Assembly (NCBI GenBank): GCA_020201295.1 | Contig: JAIVHA010000066.1 | Coordinates: 1-6,425, forward strand | Length of the DNA stretch: 6,425 bases | Source of the DNA: Lysobacteraceae bacterium | Lineage (GTDB): Bacteria > Pseudomonadota > Gammaproteobacteria > DSM-19610 | Reading direction: 5' to 3' | Part shown: in pieces, positions 1 through 6,373 of the stretch | Position numbering within the stretch: the stretch's first letter is position 1 | Layout of the letters: every line of letters begins with the position of its first letter | Position numbers and translations under genes: made by a program | The notes under the pieces: model-generated | Told to the model about the DNA's origin: nothing | What the model saw: the letters and a program-made list of their open reading frames with translations, nothing else | The model's database searches: none

Positions 1-422
1 GGATTATGGCGATTGATCAATATCGGGAATTGCTTCGTATTAACCCCAGAGACGCCACCGCCTTCGCCGCCCTTGCGGCACTCGAGCAGGTACCGGATGG
101 CAACGGCGAGAGCGAACTGAAGCTGAGGCTCGCGGAGCAGCCGAACTCGGATCATCTGCACTTCACCCTGGCCAACCTGTATGCCGCACAGCGGCGCTGG
201 CCGCAGGCACAACAGGCGTATTTCGAGGCGCAGCGCCTCGCGCCGGAAAATGCCGATTATGCCTTCAACCTGGCCGTAAGCCTGGAACACCTGGGTCGGC
301 CGGGTCTGGCCGTGGAATATTACCGGCGTGCCCTGCACCTGGCGCGAAGCCAGGGCGTCCAATTCGATCACGCGATCGCACAAGGGCGTGTCGCGGCGCT
401 TGCTGTCATACCGCAGCCATGA
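1..422 (+). CDS. TPR-repeat protein, C-terminal part (MshN-like), 5' partial
   Basis: The frame is open to the window edge, so this is the C-terminal part of a longer protein. The first in-frame ATG (position 6) lies inside a TPR helix (AIDQYRELLRINPRDA) and is probably not the true start. Counting from that Met, 138 residues are visible: the end of one TPR (about 2-24), a full 34-residue TPR (about 49-82, with the WPQAQQAYFEAQRLAPENA pattern) and another (about 83-116, FNLAVSLEHLGRPGLAVEYY), then a short tail. TPRs are protein-binding scaffolds. In MSHA loci a TPR protein (MshN) is encoded immediately before the ATPase, as here, and is thought to act in envelope assembly of the machine. The stop overlaps the ATPase start by 4 bases (ATGA, 419-422), so the two are probably translationally coupled. 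The TPR call is firm. The MshN-like role rests on position and general resemblance. Any N-terminal membrane anchor would lie outside the window. Confidence 0.85.
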   Translation, partial: IMAIDQYRELLRINPRDATAFAALAALEQVPDGNGESELKLRLAEQPNSDHLHFTLANLYAAQRRWPQAQQAYFEAQRLAPENADYAFNLAVSLEHLGRPGLAVEYYRRALHLARSQGVQFDHAIAQGRVAALAVIPQP

Positions 423-2128
423 ATGCGCCTGCAGCCAAGCCTCCGCGTCGCATAGGCGATATCCTGATCGACCAGGGGATCCTCAGTCAGGATCAGCTCC
501 GTATTGCGCTCACCGAGCAGAAGAAGACCAGTGAGCAATTGGGCCGCATCATCGTTTCGCTGGGGTTCACGACCGAGGCGATCGTGCGCGATGCGCTGTC
601 CGAGGCGCTGGGCCAGGAGAGCGTGGACCTGCATAAGGTCGTCGTCGACCAGGATGCGCTCAAGCTGGTGCCCAAGGAAGTCGCGCGGCGCTACCGGGTG
701 CTGCCGATCGCGATCGACAATGCTCGTCACTTGCTTACCGTCGCCATGGCCGATACCAGCAACGTGGTGGCACTGGATCAGCTGCGCGCCATCCTGGGCG
801 GGCGTGTCGAGATACACCCTTTGCTGGCGGGTGAATCCGAGATCGAGTCCGCAATTGACCAGTTCTACGGCTACATTTTGACCGTGGATGGGATCCTGCA
901 TGAAATCGAGACCGGCCAGGTTGACTACAGCAGTCTGAAGGGTGAAAGCGAGGAATACAGTCAGCCGCTGGTGCGGCTGGTCGATGCCATGCTCTCCGAT
1001 GCAGTGAAGGCGGGTGCCTCGGACATTCATTTTGAGCCTGAGCAGGGCTTCCTGCGAGTGCGTTACCGCATCGACGGCGTGCTGCGCCAGGTGCGCAGCC
1101 TGCATAAAAACTACTGGTCCGCCATCGCCGTTCGCCTGAAGGTGATGTCGGGCATGAACATCGCGGAAACGCGTACGCCTCAGGACGGGCGCATCTCGTT
1201 GACCCTGTATGGTCGCCCCATCGATTTCCGCGTGTCGGTGCAGCCGACGACCTGGGGCGAGAACATCGTCCTGCGCATACTCGATCGCAACAAGGGGATC
1301 GTTGCGCTCGATAATCTCGGCCTGCCAGCGGAATCGCTCTCCCTGCTGAAGCTCATGATGGCGCGCCCCGAGGGGATCATCCTGGTGACCGGTCCGACCG
1401 GTAGCGGCAAGACCACCACGCTGTATTCCATGCTGAGTCACGTCAGCAGCGAGTCGGTGAATATCATGACGCTGGAAGATCCGGTCGAATACCCGATGCC
1501 CTTGATTCGGCAAAGTTCGGTGAACGAAGCGGCCAAGATGGATTTCGCGAGCGGGATTCGCTCCATGCTGCGCCAGGACCCCGACATCATTCTGGTCGGC
1601 GAGGTGCGCGATGAGGATACCGCCGACATGGCGTTGCGCGCCGCCATGACCGGTCATCAGGTGTATTCCACCTTGCATACCAATTCGGCCATCGGCGCCA
1701 TCCCGCGCCTGCTGGATCTTGGTATCGTGCCGGATGTCCTGGCTGGCAATATCATCGGCATCGTTGCCCAGCGCTTGATCCGCAAGCTCTGTCCGCACTG
1801 TCGGGAGGCCGCTCCCGCCACTGATTTTGAGCGCAAGCTGCTGCGACTGCCGGCGGATGCCGAAATCACCCTGTACCAGGCGCGTGGCTGTGATCACTGC
1901 GGCCATACCGGATATCGAGGACGTATTTCGGTGATGGAGATCCTGAAAATGGACGCTGATCTCGACGAACTGGTGGCCCGCCGGGCAACCTGGAGCGAAT
2001 TACACAACCTGGCCCTTTCCAAGGGCTTCCAACCGCTCAGTGAGGATGGGGTGCGCCGTGTGCTCGAGGGGGTCACGACGATTGATGAGGTTTCGCGAGT
2101 GATCGATCTTACGGACCGGTTGGGATGA
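419..2128 (+). CDS. mshE: Type IV pilus / type II secretion assembly ATPase, GspE/PilB family, MshE-like with c-di-GMP-binding MshEN domain
   Basis: This is a cytoplasmic hexameric ATPase that powers pilus extension, 569 aa, the usual length for the family. The N-terminal MshEN region carries two copies of a 24-residue motif: R11-Q34 (RIG...G20...L27...L31..Q34) and Q40-A63 (QLG...G49...V56...L60), separated by exactly 5 residues. This is the spacing known for c-di-GMP binding in MshE. The catalytic half has Walker A GPTGSGKTTT (325-334, K331), an RQDPDIILVGEVRDE block with the Walker B/Asp region (G394-D398), and the His box STLHT (417-421). A CxxC pair at C458/C461 and another at C491/C494 form the tetracysteine zinc site seen in GspE and many PilB proteins. 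All key residues are present, so it should be active. The start is chosen from the ATGA overlap with the upstream gene; no strong ribosome binding site is visible, which fits coupled translation. The assembly ATPase identity is near certain. MshE rather than GspE or PilB is inferred from the tandem motif and the TPR-ATPase-platform gene order. Confidence 0.95.
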   Translation: MNAPAAKPPRRIGDILIDQGILSQDQLRIALTEQKKTSEQLGRIIVSLGFTTEAIVRDALSEALGQESVDLHKVVVDQDALKLVPKEVARRYRVLPIAIDNARHLLTVAMADTSNVVALDQLRAILGGRVEIHPLLAGESEIESAIDQFYGYILTVDGILHEIETGQVDYSSLKGESEEYSQPLVRLVDAMLSDAVKAGASDIHFEPEQGFLRVRYRIDGVLRQVRSLHKNYWSAIAVRLKVMSGMNIAETRTPQDGRISLTLYGRPIDFRVSVQPTTWGENIVLRILDRNKGIVALDNLGLPAESLSLLKLMMARPEGIILVTGPTGSGKTTTLYSMLSHVSSESVNIMTLEDPVEYPMPLIRQSSVNEAAKMDFASGIRSMLRQDPDIILVGEVRDEDTADMALRAAMTGHQVYSTLHTNSAIGAIPRLLDLGIVPDVLAGNIIGIVAQRLIRKLCPHCREAAPATDFERKLLRLPADAEITLYQARGCDHCGHTGYRGRISVMEILKMDADLDELVARRATWSELHNLALSKGFQPLSEDGVRRVLEGVTTIDEVSRVIDLTDRLG

Positions 2129-2132
2129 TCTG

Positions 2133-3335
2133 ATGTCCGCATTCGAATACAAGGCGATCAACGACGACGGCAAGATCGTGTTCGGTCGCATCGATGCAGC
2201 CAATGATTCGGATCTTGAGACCCGCCTGATGCGCATGGGCCTGGAGATGATTCGCTGCAAGCCGGCGAGCCGCCGTGACTGGAGCCTGGGCCGAAGCAAG
2301 GTCGGACGGCGGGAGCTTATCGCATTCTGTTTTCACCTGGAACAGCTGACGCGGGCCGGCGTACCGATCATGGAGGGCCTGGCCGACCTGCGCGACAGCA
2401 TCGATAATCCGCGCTTTCGCGAGGTGGTAGCCGGACTGATCGAGGATATCGAGGGAGGGAAAACCCTGTCCGAGGCGCTGGAGCGCTTCCCGGCCATTTT
2501 CAGCAAGGTTTTCTACAGTCTGGTTCGCGCCGGCGAGCAAAGCGGCATGCTTCCGGATGTGCTGCGTAATATCACGGAATCGCTGAAATGGCAGGATGAA
2601 CTGGCCGCGCATACCAAGAAGATCGTCATGTACCCCGCCTTCGTGGCTACCGTTGTGCTCGGCGTGCTGTTCTTCATGATGATCTATCTGGTTCCGCAAT
2701 TGACCAGCTTCATCATGTCCGTGGGCCAGGAGTTGCCGATTCATACCCGGGCGCTCATCGTGGTTTCAAATTTTATCATCAATTACTGGTTCATGATCCT
2801 CCTGACGCCGCCAGCGTTGTTCTTCGGCATACGCCATTTGGCTCGTGTGAATTCACAGGTACGTTATCGCGTGGATGGCATCAAGTTGCGCATCTGGCCG
2901 ATAGGTCCCATCTACGCCAAGATCCTGCTGTCGCGATTTGCCAGCAATTTCGCCCTCATGTTTGGTTCCGGGATCACGGTGCTCGATTCCCTGCGTATTT
3001 CCGAGCAGCTGGTGGACAACAAGGTCATCGAGGAGGCGCTGCAGCGCGTGTACAGGCAGATCAGCGAGGGGGTAGGGCTCACCAGTTCGTTCGAGAACAC
3101 AGGGCTGTTTCCGCCGCTGGTGATCCGCATGCTGCGTGTAGGTGAGAATACCGGCGCCCTGGACACGGCGCTTGCCAATGTCAGTTATTTCTACAATCGT
3201 GATGTGCGCGAGTCCATCGAGCGTGTGCAGGCGCTGATCGAGCCCGCGCTCACCGTGGTGCTGGGCCTGCTGCTGGGATGGGTCATGCTCTCCGTGCTCG
3301 GCCCGATCTACGATATTCTCGGGAAGATCACCTGA
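2133..3335 (+). CDS. mshG: Inner-membrane platform protein, GspF/PilC family (MshG-like)
   Basis: This is the polytopic inner-membrane protein on which the motor ATPase acts to move pilin subunits into or out of the fibre. It has 400 aa, standard for the family. Residues 1-50 form a short N-terminal region (FEYKAINDDGKIVFGRI). The first T2SSF domain follows (about 63-185, with FCFHLEQLTRAGVPIMEGL and SLVRAGEQSGMLPDVL), then the second (about 265-390, with FASNFALMFGSGITVLDSL and MLRVGENTGALDTAL). The duplicated E-x-[ST]-G signatures, RAGEQSG and RVGENTG, are both intact. Three membrane segments are visible at about 167-189, 208-233 and 371-393, the usual topology. It begins 4 bases after the ATPase stop, with a weak GGGA at 2122-2125, and ends 2 bases before the next start. 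Gene order matches mshE-mshG. It cannot be told from GspF by sequence alone; MshG is favoured by context. Confidence 0.95.
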   Translation: MSAFEYKAINDDGKIVFGRIDAANDSDLETRLMRMGLEMIRCKPASRRDWSLGRSKVGRRELIAFCFHLEQLTRAGVPIMEGLADLRDSIDNPRFREVVAGLIEDIEGGKTLSEALERFPAIFSKVFYSLVRAGEQSGMLPDVLRNITESLKWQDELAAHTKKIVMYPAFVATVVLGVLFFMMIYLVPQLTSFIMSVGQELPIHTRALIVVSNFIINYWFMILLTPPALFFGIRHLARVNSQVRYRVDGIKLRIWPIGPIYAKILLSRFASNFALMFGSGITVLDSLRISEQLVDNKVIEEALQRVYRQISEGVGLTSSFENTGLFPPLVIRMLRVGENTGALDTALANVSYFYNRDVRESIERVQALIEPALTVVLGLLLGWVMLSVLGPIYDILGKIT

Positions 3336-3337
3336 TC

Positions 3338-4255
3338 ATGTCTTCCCAAATCTTTTTCCTCACCAGCAACTGTCTGACGGCCTGGCAATACGATGGCCGA
3401 GCCCTGACGAATATGGGGTGCTTCGTCGCCGCCGAGGCCGGTCTGGCCGAGTTTGAGATCTACCTGCAGCAGCTCGGGCAGACGCCTGTACTGGTGCTGA
3501 CCGATATGGTCGAGGAGGATTTTCGTGTAGACAGTGTCGCTCATGCCCATGGTGGAGACCGTGCCGCGTTGCTGGAACGCCACGTTTCCAAAGTGTACCG
3601 CGGAACCGAATACCGCTATGCGCAGATGCTGGGGCGCGATCCACACAGTCGCCGCAAGGATGAAGTGCTGTTCAGTGGACTGCTCAACCCGGAGTTCGCT
3701 GACATGTGGCTGGATGCCATGCACCATCACAAGCTGCCGGTTGCCGGCATCTATTCCCTGCCACTATTGACCGCTGATCTGATAAAGCGAGTATGTGACA
3801 AACGTAAAGACGTGCTGTTCGTAACCCATAATTCCACGAGCGGCCTACGCCAGTCGTTTTTTGTCGGCGGCAAGCTGCGCTTCAGTCGGCTCACGCCGGT
3901 CTCCGAACATGTCGCGGATGATTATGCGGGATTCGTGCGTGCTGAAATCGGTAAGACCAAGCGCTACCTGGCGAACCTGCATCTGCTCGGCCGCGACGTA
4001 ATACTCGACGTTTGTATGTTGAGCGGTGGATCCCACATCGATAGCCTTGAAAGACTTCGCGAATCCGAGACCCTTACCCATTATGAATTCATCCGTGTCA
4101 GCGATGTGGTTCGGAAGATCGGCTATCGAGGTCCGCAGGAGGAATATCAATGTGACGGCCTGTTTGCCTTCCTGCTTGCCAAGTCGCATCTAGCTGCTTT
4201 CCCGGTTTGGACAGGCCATGCAGAACCAGACCGGTTTCCAGGTGCAACGCATTGA
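3338..4255 (+). CDS. PilM/GspL/MshI-like cytoplasmic domain protein, probably the N-terminal fragment of a broken gene
   Basis: The product has 305 aa. The start is the ATG at 3338, two bases after the platform gene stop, with GGGAAG at 3321-3326; a longer reading from 3278 would run into the preceding gene. No named family is recognised with certainty. The fold looks like an alternation of strands and helices: an initial strand (SQIFFLTSNCLTAW), VLVLTDMVEEDF at 51-62, the stretch VLFVTHNSTSGLRQSF (159-174) followed by GGKLRFSRLTPV, then RAEIGKTKRYLANLHLLG and VILDVCMLSGG (221-231). This resembles the actin-like cytoplasmic domains of PilM, GspL and MshI, which dock to the motor ATPase. The sequence looks conserved up to about residue 283 (CDGLFAFLLAKS). 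The last 20 residues read as out-of-frame sequence and the protein ends without the membrane segment expected in an MshI/GspL-type protein. The next frame overlaps by 38 bases and looks like the missing C-terminal half. PilM-like identity is an inference. Confidence 0.75.
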   Translation: MSSQIFFLTSNCLTAWQYDGRALTNMGCFVAAEAGLAEFEIYLQQLGQTPVLVLTDMVEEDFRVDSVAHAHGGDRAALLERHVSKVYRGTEYRYAQMLGRDPHSRRKDEVLFSGLLNPEFADMWLDAMHHHKLPVAGIYSLPLLTADLIKRVCDKRKDVLFVTHNSTSGLRQSFFVGGKLRFSRLTPVSEHVADDYAGFVRAEIGKTKRYLANLHLLGRDVILDVCMLSGGSHIDSLERLRESETLTHYEFIRVSDVVRKIGYRGPQEEYQCDGLFAFLLAKSHLAAFPVWTGHAEPDRFPGATH

Positions 4256-4631
4256 CTGGTTCGTAAGCGATGACAGCAGCGCCGTCGCCGCCGATGAGCC
4301 GGGTGATGGCAGTGAATTCACGCCAGAATATGGCGATGAGGAAACTCCTGATGAGTCACTGGCGGGTGTCAATGTGCAACCCGTATATCAAATTGGCATA
4401 TTGCACGGCAGGGTAGTGCCTTTCGAAGGTGATTACGGGCGCGTGCATGCCCGCATCGAATCGATCCTGGACCTGTTGCGCAAGCATCACGACGTGGTTT
4501 CTGTCGAGGCCCTTTCCCTTCCGCTCAATACCGCCTCCAGTGGCCGTGTCCTGGGCGGCCTCGGCGCCACGGAGCGCAAACTGGAGGCGCTGTTTACCCT
4601 GAGATTGGTCATGGGAGGCCCCGATGCCTGA
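4218..4631 (+). CDS. PilN-like periplasmic domain, probably the detached C-terminal fragment of the preceding gene
   Basis: The frame encodes 137 aa from the ATG at 4218 and is open upstream to a TAG at 4191-4193. The pre-ATG codons (LLSRFGQA) extend a plausible amphipathic helix into QNQTGFQVQRIDWFVS, so the ATG may not be a native start. It has no signal peptide or membrane segment and no well-placed ribosome binding site. Residues 17-46 are strongly acidic (12 Asp or Glu) and look like a linker or surface loop. After that comes a compact alpha/beta unit: YQIGILHGRVVPFEGDYG (57-74), helix RIESILDLLRKHHDV (79-93), strand VEALSLPLN, and a final strand LFTLRLVMGG. The order strand-helix-strand, ending in a strand before the stop, resembles the ferredoxin-like periplasmic domain of PilN/GspL. 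A periplasmic domain without a membrane anchor would be mislocalised, which argues for a broken gene or a sequence error. The 38-base overlap with the upstream frame is unlike every other junction in the operon. Confidence 0.6.
   Translation: MQNQTGFQVQRIDWFVSDDSSAVAADEPGDGSEFTPEYGDEETPDESLAGVNVQPVYQIGILHGRVVPFEGDYGRVHARIESILDLLRKHHDVVSVEALSLPLNTASSGRVLGGLGATERKLEALFTLRLVMGGPDA
4614..4618 (+). promoter_or_regulatory. Strong ribosome binding site for the PilO-like gene
   Basis: A GGAGG lies 5 bases before the ATG at 4624, inside the end of the preceding frame. It is the best Shine-Dalgarno sequence seen in the window and fixes the start of the PilO-like gene. It also means this gene does not depend on coupling to the damaged frame upstream. 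Confidence 0.75.
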
Positions 4632-5244
4632 TCCCAAGGCCATCTATACGGAGTTGCGTCAGCCATTGCTGCACAGTGGCGCGCTCCTGCTGGCGGTGCT
4701 GATCCTGGTGCTGGCCGCCAGTGTGTTCAGTGCCCGCATGGAGCAGGCGCGCAAATCGTCGCAGCAACAGCTGCAGTCCAGCCTGTACGAATACCGCGCG
4801 GCCCTGGAGTCTGAGCGGATATTGCGCACGGATGCGGGCCGGTTCGCCGCCCTGCAGGCCCGGCATTTCGTGGGTCCTGAACCAAGGCTGCAATGGATCG
4901 AAAATCTGCGCATGGCCGCTCGCGCTGCCGGCCTGGTTGCCTTCCGTTATGAACTGGAACCGCGCCATGCCCGTTCGGGGATACAGGGCGAGGGTATATA
5001 TCAGTTGTTTGAAAGCTCGATGAAACTGGTGCTGGAACTTCGCCACGAAGGCGATCTGTCACGTTTTTTGCAATATCTCGAACAGCGTGGCGCCGGCTTG
5101 TTCCAGGTGGTGGCCTGCGGGCTGCTCCGCACGCGTGACAGCAATGAGGTCAGTCTCGATGAGGCAAATGTAACCGTGGACTGTGTGTTGCGCTGGTATA
5201 GCCTGGATGTTCCGGATGCATCCGTGGGCGAGGATTGGCAATGA
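4624..5244 (+). CDS. PilO/MshJ-like inner-membrane protein of the alignment subcomplex
   Basis: The product has 206 aa. A short cytoplasmic N-terminus (1-14) is followed by one membrane segment (about 15-36, GALLLAVLILVLAASVF), then a likely coiled coil (about 37-80, rich in Q, E, R and A: RMEQARKSSQQQLQSSLYE). A periplasmic alpha/beta domain follows. Its helix WIENLRMAARAAGLVAFRYE (91-110) and the block MKLVLELRHEGDLSRFLQYL (133-152) followed by FQVVACGLLR match the general plan of the ferredoxin-like fold of PilO: a helix, a strand, then 'hEGdl..ll..L' and a closing strand. PilO pairs with PilN in the periplasm and connects the platform to the secretin-bound PilP. The start overlaps the preceding stop by 8 bases and has a strong GGAGG. 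The stop overlaps the next start (ATGA, 5241-5244). It appears intact. The architecture is clear; the family name is inferred from architecture and neighbours. Confidence 0.75.
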   Translation: MPDPKAIYTELRQPLLHSGALLLAVLILVLAASVFSARMEQARKSSQQQLQSSLYEYRAALESERILRTDAGRFAALQARHFVGPEPRLQWIENLRMAARAAGLVAFRYELEPRHARSGIQGEGIYQLFESSMKLVLELRHEGDLSRFLQYLEQRGAGLFQVVACGLLRTRDSNEVSLDEANVTVDCVLRWYSLDVPDASVGEDWQ

Positions 5245-5575
5245 GCCTCGCGAGACATAGGGGAATCCTGCTTGGGGTGGGTCTGTGTGCATGGAATGGC
5301 GTTCAGGCCGATGACCTTGGGCGCTTGTTCACCACCCCGGCCGATCGCGCCCGTATCGATGCGGTGAGCCAGACCGGCCCATGCGCCTGCAGAAAGATGG
5401 GCAGGTGCGTATGGATTGGCGTGACGGCACCCGCACGCTCAAGCCGGGTCAGATGCTGGATTGGTCGACCGGCGAGGTCCTGGAGCGCTACGCGCGCCCG
5501 GAGGTCGCCGCGCCCGTCCCCGCCATCGGAGACATGCCCGCGCCCACCGATCCGGATCCAGGTCCGTCCCCATGA
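5241..5575 (+). pseudogene. PilP/MshK-like small periplasmic protein, broken by a frameshift near 5378
   Basis: The ATG at 5241 overlaps the PilO-like stop (ATGA). It opens a signal peptide (MSLARHRGILLGVGLC... to VQA, predicted cleavage VQA|DD) and a mature start DLGRLFTTPADRARIDAVSQTG. After about position 5378 this frame turns into Arg/Pro/Ser-rich out-of-frame sequence (it would run to 5750 across the next gene). The sensible sequence resumes in another frame at 5381 (MRLQKDGQVRMDWRDG, then RTLKPGQMLDWSTGEVLERY) and ends at TGA 5573-5575 after a Pro-rich tail. The two pieces form one small secreted protein with a beta-rich 'basic strand - LKPGQ - turn' C-terminus. This is the general plan of the PilP/MshK-type proteins that connect PilN/PilO to the secretin. 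Similar proteins, as I recall the family, carry a further short beta domain between the two pieces, so some sequence may be deleted as well as shifted. The frameshift is seen directly; the deletion and family assignment are inferred. Confidence 0.65.
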
Positions 5576-6300
5576 TGCAGGTGAACATCAGCAGGTCTTT
5601 GCAACGGCGCCAGGGTGGAGCTGTCGTGCTCATCATGCTGCTGATCCTCATCATGGGTTCGGCCTATGTCCTGCTAACCACGCTCAACAAGGGCGATCCA
5701 CGCCAGCCACGGCTTCTTGCGACGGTCCAGGACATCAATGCGGTGCGTGATGCGCTGATCGGCTATAGCATCACCCATGGCGACTGTCTGCCCTGTCCCG
5801 ATTCAACGGGTGATGGTTTGGCCCAGGCCACATGCGTGGGCGCCACGCCCGCTGCCGGCTGGTTGCCCTGGATCACGCTCGGCCTGGGCGCGGAGGATCC
5901 CTGGGGACGGCGGCTGCGCTACCTGGTCGACCCGGACTTTACCGATAGCGGTGGCGGTTGCGGCATGACCCAGTCGAAACCAGCCGCGATCCGGGTTCGC
6001 ATCCGTGACGCGGCCGGTAACCTTGTCGTCCATATTCCCGAGACACCGGCTGTCGTGATTTCACACGGCCCCAATGGCTTTGGGGCCACCAGTGCCGACG
6101 GTTCCGCGCTTGCGAATCCGCCGGCCGCTCATGTCGATGAGGAGACCAATCGCAGCGCCACCAATGACCTGGTTCAGCGGGCGACCAGCGCTGACTCGGC
6201 CATCGTGGGCGGGCCTTACGATGACCTGGTCACCTGGGTGCCGCTTGGCGGGCTCAAGGATCAGCTGGCCAGAGTCAACGGCGGCTCATTGCCGCCCTAG
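5572..6300 (+). CDS. Prepilin-like (minor pilin/pseudopilin) protein
   Basis: The product has 242 aa from the ATG at 5572; an ATG at 5575 is equally possible, and both touch the previous stop (ATGATG around TGA 5573-5575). The in-frame ATG at 5461 lies inside the preceding gene and is rejected. The N-terminus is basic (SRSLQRRQGG, 7-16), followed by a roughly 20-residue hydrophobic helix (17-36), as in type IV prepilins of the PilX/MshP kind. Cleavage by prepilin peptidase would fall after G15 or G16, but the usual Glu at mature position 5 is missing. The globular part has an amphipathic helix (VQDINAVRDALIGYSITHG), the block CLPCPDSTGDG (72-82), GWLPWITLGLGAEDPWGRRLRYLV (96-119, recalling the DPWG motif of GspG-type pseudopilins), and a terminal block DDLVTWVPLGGL. 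Cys72, Cys75, Cys88 and Cys130 could form disulfides. It is the last gene of the visible operon and appears complete. It probably sits at or near the fibre tip, but that role is inferred. Confidence 0.75.
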   Translation: MMQVNISRSLQRRQGGAVVLIMLLILIMGSAYVLLTTLNKGDPRQPRLLATVQDINAVRDALIGYSITHGDCLPCPDSTGDGLAQATCVGATPAAGWLPWITLGLGAEDPWGRRLRYLVDPDFTDSGGGCGMTQSKPAAIRVRIRDAAGNLVVHIPETPAVVISHGPNGFGATSADGSALANPPAAHVDEETNRSATNDLVQRATSADSAIVGGPYDDLVTWVPLGGLKDQLARVNGGSLPP

Positions 6301-6349
6301 GCAGAATGGCACTGACTTAAGCCGGAAGATGCCCGTCATTGCGAGGATG

Positions 6350-6369
6350 CCTTGACCCGAAGGGTAAGG
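6350..6369. repeat. Stem-loop 1 (CCTT-g-ACCC / GAA loop / GGGT-AAGG)
   Basis: CCTT (6350-6353) and ACCC (6355-6358) pair with GGGT (6362-6365) and AAGG (6366-6369). This gives an 8-bp stem with one bulged G (6354) and a three-base GAA loop. No run of T follows, so a classical intrinsic terminator is unlikely on the + strand. Confidence 0.6.
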
Positions 6370-6373
6370 TACA

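Noticed and set aside
368..1906. A 512-codon open frame on the minus strand opposite the ATPase gene
   Set aside because: Its translation is rich in His, Gln, Arg and Asp with no recognisable domain. It is the mirror of a strongly conserved, motif-complete ATPase on the + strand, so it is a high-GC shadow frame.
2109..2744. A 211-codon minus-strand frame opposite the platform gene
   Set aside because: It has His/Gln-rich shadow composition, no motif, and is fully antisense to an intact GspF-family gene.
4198..4204. T TTC CCG, a slippery-type heptamer in the zero frame of the PilM-like gene, suggesting programmed frameshifting into the downstream frame
   Set aside because: A -1 slip here leads to the third frame, not to the frame of the 4218-4631 reading; a +1 shift would be needed. 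No supporting downstream structure was identified.
4226..5377. The 9-mer CCAGACCGG occurs near both lesions (4226-4234 and 5369-5377), hinting at repeat-mediated deletion
   Set aside because: The same 9-mer also occurs as its complement at about 3437-3445 within a normal gene, and it does not sit exactly at both inferred breakpoints, so chance in GC-rich sequence is enough.
5461..5571. A longer start for the prepilin at 5461
   Set aside because: The added residues are Arg/Ala/Gly-rich shadow of the preceding gene and would bury the prepilin-type N-terminus.
5241..5750. Reading the signal-peptide frame as one intact 170-aa protein ending at 5750
   Set aside because: After about 5378 the composition becomes Arg/Pro/Ser-rich and it overlaps the prepilin gene by about 180 bases, while a sensible C-terminus with ATGA coupling exists in another frame.
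6350..6369. Intrinsic terminator after the prepilin gene
   Set aside because: The stem-loop is sound but is followed by TACACATGATG with no T run, so it is kept only as a stem-loop.
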